Shown one piece after another: positions 25,343 to 32,325 of a stretch of DNA of 64,000 nucleotides. This DNA comes from Nocardioides baculatus (GTDB lineage Bacteria; Actinomycetota; Actinomycetes; Propionibacteriales; Nocardioidaceae). Below the pieces are notes generated by a model. That model ran no database searches. It was given only the letters and a program-made list of their open reading frames with translations, and had not been told where the DNA came from. Position numbers and translations under genes: made by a program. Positions within the stretch are counted from its first letter, which is position 1, and the number at the start of each line of letters is the position of its first letter. Location: NCBI RefSeq assembly GCF_016735675.1, contig NZ_JAERSG010000008.1, forward strand, positions 62,001 to 126,000. Reading direction: 5' to 3'.

Positions 25343-26559
25343 CAGGCGCTCCGCTCCCGCGGGCTGCGCGACCAGGCGCCGAGCTCGGGACGGCGTGAGG
25401 GCCGCTCGGCGTCGGACTTCCGCCTGCGGTCACGCACCGGGCTCGGCGGCTCGGGCTGGTCGCTGGTCGTCCAGCTGTTGGGGACCGACAGCTTGATGAT
25501 CGTGCGCAGCGCCTGGCCGTACTGCCGGTGCAGTGGCCCGATCGTGTAGGGGATGTCGTACTTCTCGCAGAGCGCGCGCACCTTGACCGCGATCTCCGGG
25601 TAGCGGTTGCTGGGCAGGTCGGGGAAGAGGTGGTGCTCGATCTGGTAGCCGAGGCTGCCGCTGAGGACGTGCAGCGTGCGGCCGCCCTCGAAGTTGGCCG
25701 AGCCGAGCATCTGGCGCAGGTACCACTCGGCGCGGGTCTCGTCCTCGAGCTCCTCCTCGGTGAAGTGCAGCGCCCCGTCGGGGAAGTGCCCGCAGAAGAT
25801 GATCACGTAGGACCACAGGTTGCGGGTGACGTTGGCCGCCGCGTTGGCCTTCAGCGTCGACCTCCATGCCGGGCCGGACAGCGCCGGGTAGACGACGTAG
25901 TCCTTGAGGACCTGGTTGCGGCCCTTGCGGAGGATCTGGCGCAGCTGGCGCTTCATCTCCTTCGGGTCCTTCTCGCCCTTGCGGATCCGCTCGATGTCGA
26001 GGTCGTGCAGGGCAACGCCCCACTGGAAGAGCGCGGCCAGCAGCGCGTTGTAGACCGGCTGCCCGAGGTTGGCGGGGTGCCACTTCTGCTCACGCGCCAT
26101 CCGGAGGATGCCGTAGCCGATGTCGTTGTCGTGGCCGAGCACGTTGGTGAACTGGTGGTGGACGTAGTTGTGGGAGTGCTTCCACTGCTCGGCCGGCTGG
26201 GCGGTGTCCCACTCCCAGTTGCTCGAGTGGATCTCCGGGTCGTTCATCCAGTCCCACTGGCCGTGCATGACGTTGTGGCCGATCTCCATGTTCTCGAGGA
26301 TCTTGGCCACCCCGAGCATGGCTGCGCCCGCGACGAGCGCAGGCCTGCCGGCCCGCTTGCTGTAGGAGCTCGCGAGCATCGCCACCCGGCCGCCCGCGGC
26401 GAGGCCGCGCTGGAGGCGGATCAGCCGGTTGATGTACGCCGCGTCGGCGGCGTTGCGCGACTCCTCGATGTCGGCGCGGATGGCGTCGAGCTCGCGACCG
26501 AGCTGCTCCACGTCCTCCTCGCTGAGGTGGGTGTACTCCGTGACGTCGGCGATGGCCAT
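25342..26559 (-). CDS. desA3: Fatty-acyl desaturase (DesA3-like membrane di-iron enzyme)
   Basis: This 405-residue integral membrane desaturase has the three histidine boxes HNVMH (about 95), HSHNYVHH (about 128) and QIEHHLFP (about 310). The family inserts a cis double bond (delta-9 type) into acyl-CoA using O2 and electrons from a ferredoxin-type reductase. That reductase is encoded directly upstream, the same pairing as Rv3229c/Rv3230c in M. tuberculosis. The C-terminal 40 residues are basic and disordered. A DesT-like palindrome at the operon start suggests repression by a TetR-type lipid sensor. Confidence 0.9.
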   Translation of the reverse strand: MAIADVTEYTHLSEEDVEQLGRELDAIRADIEESRNAADAAYINRLIRLQRGLAAGGRVAMLASSYSKRAGRPALVAGAAMLGVAKILENMEIGHNVMHGQWDWMNDPEIHSSNWEWDTAQPAEQWKHSHNYVHHQFTNVLGHDNDIGYGILRMAREQKWHPANLGQPVYNALLAALFQWGVALHDLDIERIRKGEKDPKEMKRQLRQILRKGRNQVLKDYVVYPALSGPAWRSTLKANAAANVTRNLWSYVIIFCGHFPDGALHFTEEELEDETRAEWYLRQMLGSANFEGGRTLHVLSGSLGYQIEHHLFPDLPSNRYPEIAVKVRALCEKYDIPYTIGPLHRQYGQALRTIIKLSVPNSWTTSDQPEPPSPVRDRRRKSDAERPSRRPELGAWSRSPRERSA

Positions 26560-26573
26560 GACGGCTTCCTCTC

Positions 26574-27650
26574 CTAGATGTCCAAGGTGCAGTCACCGAC
26601 GGCGGCGGTGACGCAGGTCTGGACCTGCTCGTTGGGCTGTCCGTAGTCGTCGCCGTTGCGGAGGTCGCGGACCGTGCCCGAGACCAGGGTGACCGTGCAG
26701 GTGTGGCAGATGCCCATGCGGCAGCCGTAGGGCATCCCGACACCTGCCCCCTCGCCGGCCTCGAGGATCGTCGTGGCCCCGTCGACCTCGACGGTCTTGC
26801 CGGAGTTGCGGAACGTCAGCGTCCCGCCCTCGCCGCCCTCTCCCCCGAGCTCGAGGGAGAACCGCTCGACGTGCAGCCGGTCCTCCAGACCGGCGTCCGC
26901 GTAGTGCTCGGTGATCGCGTCGAGCATCGGTGCCGGCCCGCACGCCCAGGTCTCGCGCTCACGCCAGTCGGGGCAGATCGCGTCGAGGTCGGCGAGGTCG
27001 AGCATCCCGTCGGTGTCGGTGTGCAGCTGGTGCAGCCGGAGGCCGTCGTGCTCCGCCTCGAGGGCGCGCAGCTCGTCGCGGAAGATCATCCGCTCCGGCG
27101 TCGGCGAGGAGTAGTGGAGCACCACGTCGGGCATGCTCCTGCGGCGGTCGAGGGTGCGCAGCATCGACATCACCGGCGTGATGCCGCTGCCCCCGACGAG
27201 GAACAGCATGCGGGCCGGTGGCGGATCGGGCAGCGTGAAGTCGCCCTCGGGCGCCGCCAGCCGGACGATCGTGCCGGGCTCGAGGCCGTTGACGAGGTGG
27301 GACGACAGCAGGCCCTCGGGCATCGCCCGGACGGTGATGGCGATGGTCCGGCCACGCTGCCTGGTCGGCGAGCTCACCGAGTAGGAGCGCCACTGGAACT
27401 TCCCGTCGACCGGGATGCCGATCCCGATGTACTGCCCGGGGCGGTGGTCCCAGCGCCAGCCCCACCCCGGCCGGATCACCAGCGTCGCCGCGTCCTCGGT
27501 CTCCGGGACCACCTTCTCGACTCGGCCCCGGAGCTCGCGCGAGGTCCAGAGCGGGTTGAGCAGGCGCAGGTAGTCGTCGGGATGCAGCGGCGTGGTGAGC
27601 TTGGAGCCCGCTCGGCGGACCCGGTCCCACGGGACGGTGCTGGTCGACAT
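26574..27650 (-). CDS. Ferredoxin reductase with C-terminal 2Fe-2S domain (desaturase electron donor)
   Basis: This 358-residue protein has an FAD domain (RSYSVSSP, about 90), an NAD(P)H domain (FLVGGSGITPVMSML, about 150) and a plant-type 2Fe-2S ferredoxin domain (Cys set in YGCRMGICHTCTV and QTCVT, about 310-350). It resembles Rv3230c, which feeds electrons to DesA3. I start at ATG 27650 (MSTSTVPW). The longer start at 27665 would place the start inside the conserved palindrome upstream. It lies 14 bases from the desaturase start, as an operon. Confidence 0.9.
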   Translation of the reverse strand: MSTSTVPWDRVRRAGSKLTTPLHPDDYLRLLNPLWTSRELRGRVEKVVPETEDAATLVIRPGWGWRWDHRPGQYIGIGIPVDGKFQWRSYSVSSPTRQRGRTIAITVRAMPEGLLSSHLVNGLEPGTIVRLAAPEGDFTLPDPPPARMLFLVGGSGITPVMSMLRTLDRRRSMPDVVLHYSSPTPERMIFRDELRALEAEHDGLRLHQLHTDTDGMLDLADLDAICPDWRERETWACGPAPMLDAITEHYADAGLEDRLHVERFSLELGGEGGEGGTLTFRNSGKTVEVDGATTILEAGEGAGVGMPYGCRMGICHTCTVTLVSGTVRDLRNGDDYGQPNEQVQTCVTAAVGDCTLDI

Positions 27651-27653
27651 CAG

Positions 27654-27677
27654 CCCAGTGAACACTTGTCCACTGGG
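27654..27677 (-). promoter_or_regulatory. DesT/FabR-like operator before the desaturase operon
   Basis: A 24-bp dyad has 7-bp arms CCCAGTG/CACTGGG and inner ACA/TGT pairs; its core on the plus strand is AGTGAACACTTGTCCACT. It begins 3 bases before the reductase start codon. The core closely resembles the site I recall for the TetR-type repressor DesT upstream of the Pseudomonas desaturase-reductase operon desCB. No TetR gene is in the window. Confidence 0.6.
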
Positions 27678-27701
27678 CCGGTCAACCCCCGTGGGGGTGG
27701 A

Positions 27702-29144
27702 TCAGTCGTCCTCCCAGTAGAGACCCGTCGCGTAGTTCTCCGGGGTGAGGGTGGTGACCTTGCGGCGCTCGGTGACCCAGCGGCCGTCGCGCTTCACGCG
27801 GAAGTTCGCGTAGGAGGTCGTGTAGGCGTTGCGGGTGTTCCGCGGGCTGTTCCACTGGTAGTCGTAGTTGGCGAGGTACTTCTTGGCGACCTTCGCGCCC
27901 CGGATGGTCAGCCAGATCTCGTCGTTGGCGGTGCTGAGGCTGGCCCAGTTGGACGACCCGGTGATCGTCATCTCGGTGCCGGGGACGCCGTTGTAGGTGC
28001 CCTGGATGACGAGGTACTTCTGGTGGCTGTAGTAGTCGAGGATCAGGTCGTCGACGCCGTCACTGTTGAGGTCGAAGTTGTCGTCGAGGTTGTAGTCCAT
28101 CCCGGTCGAGCGCAGCGGGATGCGGCCCCGGGCCGTGGGCGCCGCGATGACACCCTTGGTGTGGTAGCCGATGAGCCCGAACATCACCCGCACGTCACAC
28201 CCCTGCGCCCACTTCTTGCGGATCGCCGCGGCGAGGTAGTTGCCCCGGTTGCCACGCATCGTGTGCATCGACAGCGCCAGCTTGGTGCGTACGACGTTGC
28301 CCTCCGCGTCAGGGGTCAGGCACTGCACCTTGTCGAGGGTGTCGATCACCAGGTCGTTCTTCGGCCCGCTCACCCGGGGGAACGCCCAGACGGTGTGCTT
28401 GTCGACCGAGTCGTCGCAGGTGGCCCCGGTGGGGACACCGCAGAAGAAGAGCGGGTCCTGCCGGGTGTTGTAGTCGTTCTTCATGTCGTTGAAGAGGCCG
28501 ACGAACTGGCGGAAGATCTCGTGCTCGCCGGACATGAAGTAGAGGTCGTTCCACTGGTGGATGTCGGCGTTGCGCGTCAGGTTGTGCGATCCGGTGGCGA
28601 CGATGTCCGTGGTCCTGCCGGCCTGGCTGAAGAGGTAGAGCTTGGAGTGCAGGTTGTTGAACTCGTTGGCCGCGCTGCGGCAGCTGGCCTTGCACTTGTA
28701 GATGAAGCTCTTCGCCTTGCGATCGGTGCCGATCACGTTGCGGATCTTCTTCATCGCCCCGGTGTCCCAGTGGTCGTTGAGGAGGATCTGCACCTTCACG
28801 CCGCGCCGGTAGGCGGCGAGCAGCGCGTCGGCGACGTTGACCCGGTCGAACGAGTAGACCGCGATCCGGATGTAGGACCCCTGAGGCGTGTGCTTGATCG
28901 TCTGGACGAGCTTCTTCTCGATGGTGAAGTGGCCCTTCGCCAGGTGCGGGTCGTTGAAGAAGGGTCCGCGGGGCGCGTCCCACTTCCGCCAGCCCTTGGG
29001 CGGCTTCGGCGCCTGCTTCTTCACGGCCACCTGCTGCGTCGAGGCGCCGGAGGTCTGCTGGACCGCTGACGCGGTCGTGCTGCCTGCCAGCGCGGTGCCG
29101 AGCACCAGGGAGGCGGCGAGCACCAGGGTCGGGATCCGGGACAA
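27702..29144 (-). CDS. Secreted phospholipase D-like protein with degenerate HKD motifs
   Basis: This exported protein of about 480 residues has two PLD-like halves. The HxK cores are present (NLHSKLYLFS and YSHQKYLVIQ), each with a following GSxN-type motif (TGSHNLT and TGSSNWA). The Asp expected five residues after the Lys is Ser in the first and Gln in the second, so catalysis may be altered. Paired Cys (KCKASC; FFCG/TCDD; CLT/CDV) suggest disulfides. The start is uncertain. TTG 29144 has AAAGG 8 bases upstream and gives a normal signal peptide (LSRIPTLVLAASLVLG). GTG 29153, 29207 and 29216 are alternatives. No operon partner. Confidence 0.7.
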   Translation of the reverse strand: MSRIPTLVLAASLVLGTALAGSTTASAVQQTSGASTQQVAVKKQAPKPPKGWRKWDAPRGPFFNDPHLAKGHFTIEKKLVQTIKHTPQGSYIRIAVYSFDRVNVADALLAAYRRGVKVQILLNDHWDTGAMKKIRNVIGTDRKAKSFIYKCKASCRSAANEFNNLHSKLYLFSQAGRTTDIVATGSHNLTRNADIHQWNDLYFMSGEHEIFRQFVGLFNDMKNDYNTRQDPLFFCGVPTGATCDDSVDKHTVWAFPRVSGPKNDLVIDTLDKVQCLTPDAEGNVVRTKLALSMHTMRGNRGNYLAAAIRKKWAQGCDVRVMFGLIGYHTKGVIAAPTARGRIPLRSTGMDYNLDDNFDLNSDGVDDLILDYYSHQKYLVIQGTYNGVPGTEMTITGSSNWASLSTANDEIWLTIRGAKVAKKYLANYDYQWNSPRNTRNAYTTSYANFRVKRDGRWVTERRKVTTLTPENYATGLYWEDD

Positions 29145-29253
29145 CGGGCACACCTTTCGAGCTGCGCCGGATGGCGCACGATCCCGCTGGGAGGCGGAGA
29201 CTGTCACTGCTTGCACCTACTTGTATCAACCGGACCCGCGAAAACCCCGGAGG

Positions 29254-30255
29254 TCAGTGCCGGGTCCACTCCTCGGTCTGGGTCAGCCGCAGCAGGTACG
29301 CCAGCGGCGGGACCACCACGACGACCGCGAGCCCGACCGCGACGACGAGTCCCCATAGGGTCGCGGACGCGCCGGCGGCGTCGACGATCGTCACCTCGTC
29401 GACGAGCAGCCACGGGTACTGGGCCACGCCCCATCCCGAGACCACCGAGGCGACGGCGGTGACGGCGGTCCAGCGCGCGGCGCGGAAGCGACGGCGTACG
29501 AGCAGCAGGAGGGTGGCGCACCCGGCGACCGCCGACAGCACGACGAGCGGGGCGGCGCGGCCCGTGAGCCCCTCGCCGAGGACCGGGGCGTCCTCGAGGA
29601 TCGGGACGAGCGCGGCGAACACGACGGCACCGGTCGCCAGCCCCACGACCAGCGTGCGCGTCCGCAGGTCCTCGGTCAGCCGCTGCCGGTGGCTGCGGTC
29701 GGCGTCGGCGGTGAGGAACACGCCCGCCAGGAACGCGCAGGTGCCGACCGCGATCACGCCGCCGAACAGCGACGTCGGGTTGAGCCACGAGGACCACCGG
29801 TCCCCCGCGCCGTCCAACGGCACGCGGCCCGAGGCGATGGCGCCCGCGACGGTGCCGAGGAAGAACGGGGTGAGGATCGACGACACGGCGAAGACGACCC
29901 CGAACAACCGCGCCTGTCCCAGGGTCGCGGAGTACTTGCGGAAGGCGAAGCTCGCGCCGCGCAGGACGATGCCGAGGAGCGCCAGCAGCAGCGGCAGGAC
30001 CAGGGTCGACATCGCGGCGGCGAACGACTCGGGGAAGCCGGTCCACCAGATCACCAGCACGTAGATCAGCCAGACGTGGTTGGCCTCCCAGACCGGCCCG
30101 ATGCTGTGGTCGACGAGGGTCCGCAGCTCTGCACCGCGGCGGCTGTCGCCGGCCGTCAGGTCGAAGAACCCCGACCCGAAGTCCGCCCCGCCCAGCACGG
30201 CGTAGGCGATGACGCCGACGAACATCGCCGCCGCGACCCCGACCTCCAGGCTCAC
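29254..30255 (-). CDS. cydB: Cytochrome bd oxidase subunit II
   Basis: This 333-residue membrane protein has about nine helices. Family marks are the N-terminal GGADFGSGFFDL, WEANHVWLIYVLVIWWTGFP and FRKYSATLG. It is the second subunit of the quinol oxidase that reduces O2 at low tension. The start is a GTG overlapping the cydA stop (GTGA). The cydDC exporter/assembly genes that often follow in actinobacteria are not present; the next gene downstream encodes the PLD-like protein. Confidence 0.93.
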   Translation of the reverse strand: MSLEVGVAAAMFVGVIAYAVLGGADFGSGFFDLTAGDSRRGAELRTLVDHSIGPVWEANHVWLIYVLVIWWTGFPESFAAAMSTLVLPLLLALLGIVLRGASFAFRKYSATLGQARLFGVVFAVSSILTPFFLGTVAGAIASGRVPLDGAGDRWSSWLNPTSLFGGVIAVGTCAFLAGVFLTADADRSHRQRLTEDLRTRTLVVGLATGAVVFAALVPILEDAPVLGEGLTGRAAPLVVLSAVAGCATLLLLVRRRFRAARWTAVTAVASVVSGWGVAQYPWLLVDEVTIVDAAGASATLWGLVVAVGLAVVVVVPPLAYLLRLTQTEEWTRH

Positions 30256-31655
30256 TGCCGCACCTCCTCGACCGGAGGGGCGTACGGACTCGGCAGGTCG
30301 CTCTCCCCAGCACGCCAGCGGCGGGCCATCGACCGCAGGACCACCACGGCCCCCGCCGTCATCGCCGCGTAGATCACGGTCGAGATCCCCAGCAGCCACC
30401 AGAGCGCGGAGGTGTGGTCGCCGACGGCCTCGGGCGTGCGCATCACGCCATGGACGATCCACGGCTGGCGACCGACCTCGGTGGCGATCCACCCGGACTC
30501 GAGTGCGATCGCGGCGAGCGGACCGGCGGCGGCCGCGGCGCGCAGGAACCACCGACGCTCGAGCAGGTCACGGCCCCGCCGGCGCTGGAACCAGAACCAC
30601 GCGACCCCGGCGGCGAGGAGGGTGCCGATCCCGATCATCGTCTGGAACGCGAGGTGCGTGAGGTTGACCGGCGGCTGCTCGTCCTCCGGGATCGTGTCGA
30701 GGCCCGGCACGGGTGCGGTGGGCGAGTTCATCGCGATCAGGGAGCCCAGCACCGGGATGTCGATCGCGCCACGCACCTCACCGTCCACGATCACCCCGCC
30801 GAGCCGCAGCGGGGACGGGCTCTCGGTCGTCTCGGCGAGCTCGAAGGCGGCGAGCTTCGCCGGCTGGCGCTCGTCGAGGCCGAAGCCGAGCACGTGCCCG
30901 ACGAACGGCTGGGTCAGCGCCGCCACCGACGCGAAGACGAAGGGGACGATGAACCCGAGGCGGTGGTGGCGGTCGCGTCGTCCGCGCAGCATCCCGACGG
31001 CGTACACGCCCGCGATGCTGAAGCCCACCACCATGTAGGCGCCCACCCACATGTGGGCGAACTGGAGGAACGCGTGCTGGTTGAACAGCACGGTCCAGGG
31101 CTGGACGTCGGTGACCTCGCCGTCGACGAGGCGGAAGCCCCTCGGCACGTTCATCCACGCGTTGACGGCGACCACGCAGTAGGCCCCGATGATCCCGGTG
31201 ACCGCCATCGGCAGGACCATCAGGACGTGGCGCCGCGCCGGCATCCGGCCCCAGCCGTAGAGGTAGATGCCGAGGAAGATCGCCTCGACGAAGAACGCGA
31301 GCCCCTCGAAGGCGAACGGCAGGCCGAGCACGTCGCCGTAGGTCCCCATCAGCCCCGGCCAGAGCAGCCCCATCTCGAAGCTGAGGACCGTGCCGGAGAC
31401 CGCGCCGATGGCGAAGAGCACCGCCGACACCTTCGCCCAGCGGCGCGCGAGCTCGAGCGCCACCGGGTCCTCACGCCGGATCCCCCGCAGGTGCATCACG
31501 AAGATGATCGCCGGGAAGGCGACGCCGAAGCAGGCCAGGATGATGTGCCAGCCGAGCGACAGGGCCATCTGCTGGCGGGCCGGCATCAGCCCCGCGGGCT
31601 CGGCCGCGGTGGCCACGAGGGACTGGACGGTGTCGACGAGCGCGGGACTCAGCAC
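30252..31655 (-). CDS. cydA: Cytochrome bd oxidase subunit I
   Basis: This quinol oxidase subunit of about 467 residues has nine or so helices. Heme and quinol residues fall in SLGWHIILACFG (His for heme b595/d), EMGLLWPGLMGTYGDVLGLPFAFEG (the GTYGDVxG heme d loop and conserved Glu), and FLQFAHMWVGAYMVVG. The start is unsettled. GTG 31688 is unlikely because a Rex operator lies 2 bases upstream, leaving no room for a leader. GTG 31655 is adopted, and ATG 31586 (MPARQQMALSLGW) aligns best with other CydA N-termini. Together with cydB it forms the terminal oxidase. Confidence 0.88.
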   Translation of the reverse strand: MLSPALVDTVQSLVATAAEPAGLMPARQQMALSLGWHIILACFGVAFPAIIFVMHLRGIRREDPVALELARRWAKVSAVLFAIGAVSGTVLSFEMGLLWPGLMGTYGDVLGLPFAFEGLAFFVEAIFLGIYLYGWGRMPARRHVLMVLPMAVTGIIGAYCVVAVNAWMNVPRGFRLVDGEVTDVQPWTVLFNQHAFLQFAHMWVGAYMVVGFSIAGVYAVGMLRGRRDRHHRLGFIVPFVFASVAALTQPFVGHVLGFGLDERQPAKLAAFELAETTESPSPLRLGGVIVDGEVRGAIDIPVLGSLIAMNSPTAPVPGLDTIPEDEQPPVNLTHLAFQTMIGIGTLLAAGVAWFWFQRRRGRDLLERRWFLRAAAAAGPLAAIALESGWIATEVGRQPWIVHGVMRTPEAVGDHTSALWWLLGISTVIYAAMTAGAVVVLRSMARRWRAGESDLPSPYAPPVEEVRQ

Positions 31656-31689
31656 CCCTCCACGTTGACTCGCCGAACGCCGGATCACC

Positions 31690-31717
31690 AGCGATTGTGA
31701 AAACTTTCACAATCGCT
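31690..31717 (-). promoter_or_regulatory. Rex (redox-sensing repressor) operator upstream of cydAB
   Basis: Perfect 13-bp arms (AGCGATTGTGAAA and complement) lie around a 2-base centre. The core TTGTGAAAACTTTCACAA matches the actinobacterial Rex consensus TTGTGAAnnnnTTCACAA exactly. Rex binds when NADH/NAD+ is low and represses cydABCD in Streptomyces, so cydAB here should be induced by oxygen limitation. Confidence 0.85.
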
Positions 31718-31725
31718 GTGAGGGA

Positions 31726-32022
31726 CTACGCGCAGTCGCGACAGACGAGCGGGTCCTCCGAGACGCGCGCGCTGCGGTGGTGGACGAGGAAGCACACGCT
31801 GCAGGTGAACTCGTCGTCCTGCTTCGGGACGACCTCGATGCTGAGCTCCTCGTTGGACAGGTCCGCACCGGGCAGCTCGAAGGACTCGGCAGCCTCGGTC
31901 TCGTCCTCGTCGATCTTGCCGGAGCTGGTGTCCTTGTCGGTCGCAGCGAGGCGGAGAGCCTCGAGGCTCTCCTCCTTCTGCTCCTCCTCGCTCTTGCGCG
32001 AGGCGTCGTAGTCAGTAGCCAT
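31726..32022 (-). CDS. DUF4193 family small protein
   Basis: This 98-residue acidic actinobacterial protein has an N-terminal MATDYDASRKSEEEQ helix region, an acidic middle, and a C-terminal zinc-ribbon-like part with CSVCFLVHH and CRDCA (two CxxC). The family is conserved across actinobacteria and its function is unknown to me. The gene stands alone between the Rex operator and the initiator tRNA. The ribosome site is weak (ACTTCCCACC before ATG). Confidence 0.85.
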   Translation of the reverse strand: MATDYDASRKSEEEQKEESLEALRLAATDKDTSSGKIDEDETEAAESFELPGADLSNEELSIEVVPKQDDEFTCSVCFLVHHRSARVSEDPLVCRDCA

Positions 32023-32142
32023 GGTGGGAAGTTGGTCCTATCCGTCGGGGCGAGCGCATTCTGTCGTACGCAGGAGGGTGGGCAGTGCCCTGTCCACCGA
32101 TGACCGGTCCACCAGCAGCTGCTCGCCCCAGCCCGAGACAGA

Positions 32143-32186
32143 GTCAGAGGCGGCCTCCCGGATCTCTCCGGAAAGCCGCCTCTGAC
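32143..32186 (-). terminator. Hairpin terminator after the initiator tRNA
   Basis: The 12-bp perfect arms GTCAGAGGCGGC / GCCGCCTCTGAC have an inner CCGGA/TCCGG stem, starting 17 bases beyond the tRNA 3' end. No U-run. Confidence 0.65.
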
Positions 32187-32203
32187 CTGCTGTGTGCACT
32201 TTG

Positions 32204-32277
32204 TAGCGGGGGCAGGATTTGAACCTGCGACCTCTGGGTTATGAGCCCAGCGAGCTACCGAGCTGCTCCACCCCGCG
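32204..32277 (-). tRNA. Initiator tRNA-fMet (CAT anticodon)
   Basis: The 74-base cloverleaf has acceptor CGCGGGG/CCCCGCT with the unpaired C1/U72 end that marks initiator tRNA in actinobacteria, and discriminator A. The D arm contains AGCAGCTCGGTAGCT. The anticodon stem CTGGG/CCCAG has three G-C pairs next to the loop with CAT at 32241-32243, and the T arm is GCAGG-TTCAAAT-CCTGC. CCA is not encoded. Confidence 0.95.
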
Positions 32278-32325
32278 TCGGTGAACAGAACATTACAGGT
32301 GCGGCGGGGAGGGCCCAAATCGGGG

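Noticed and set aside
30252..31688. cydA starting at GTG 31688
   Set aside because: The start would be 2 bases from the Rex operator, leaving no leader or ribosome site.
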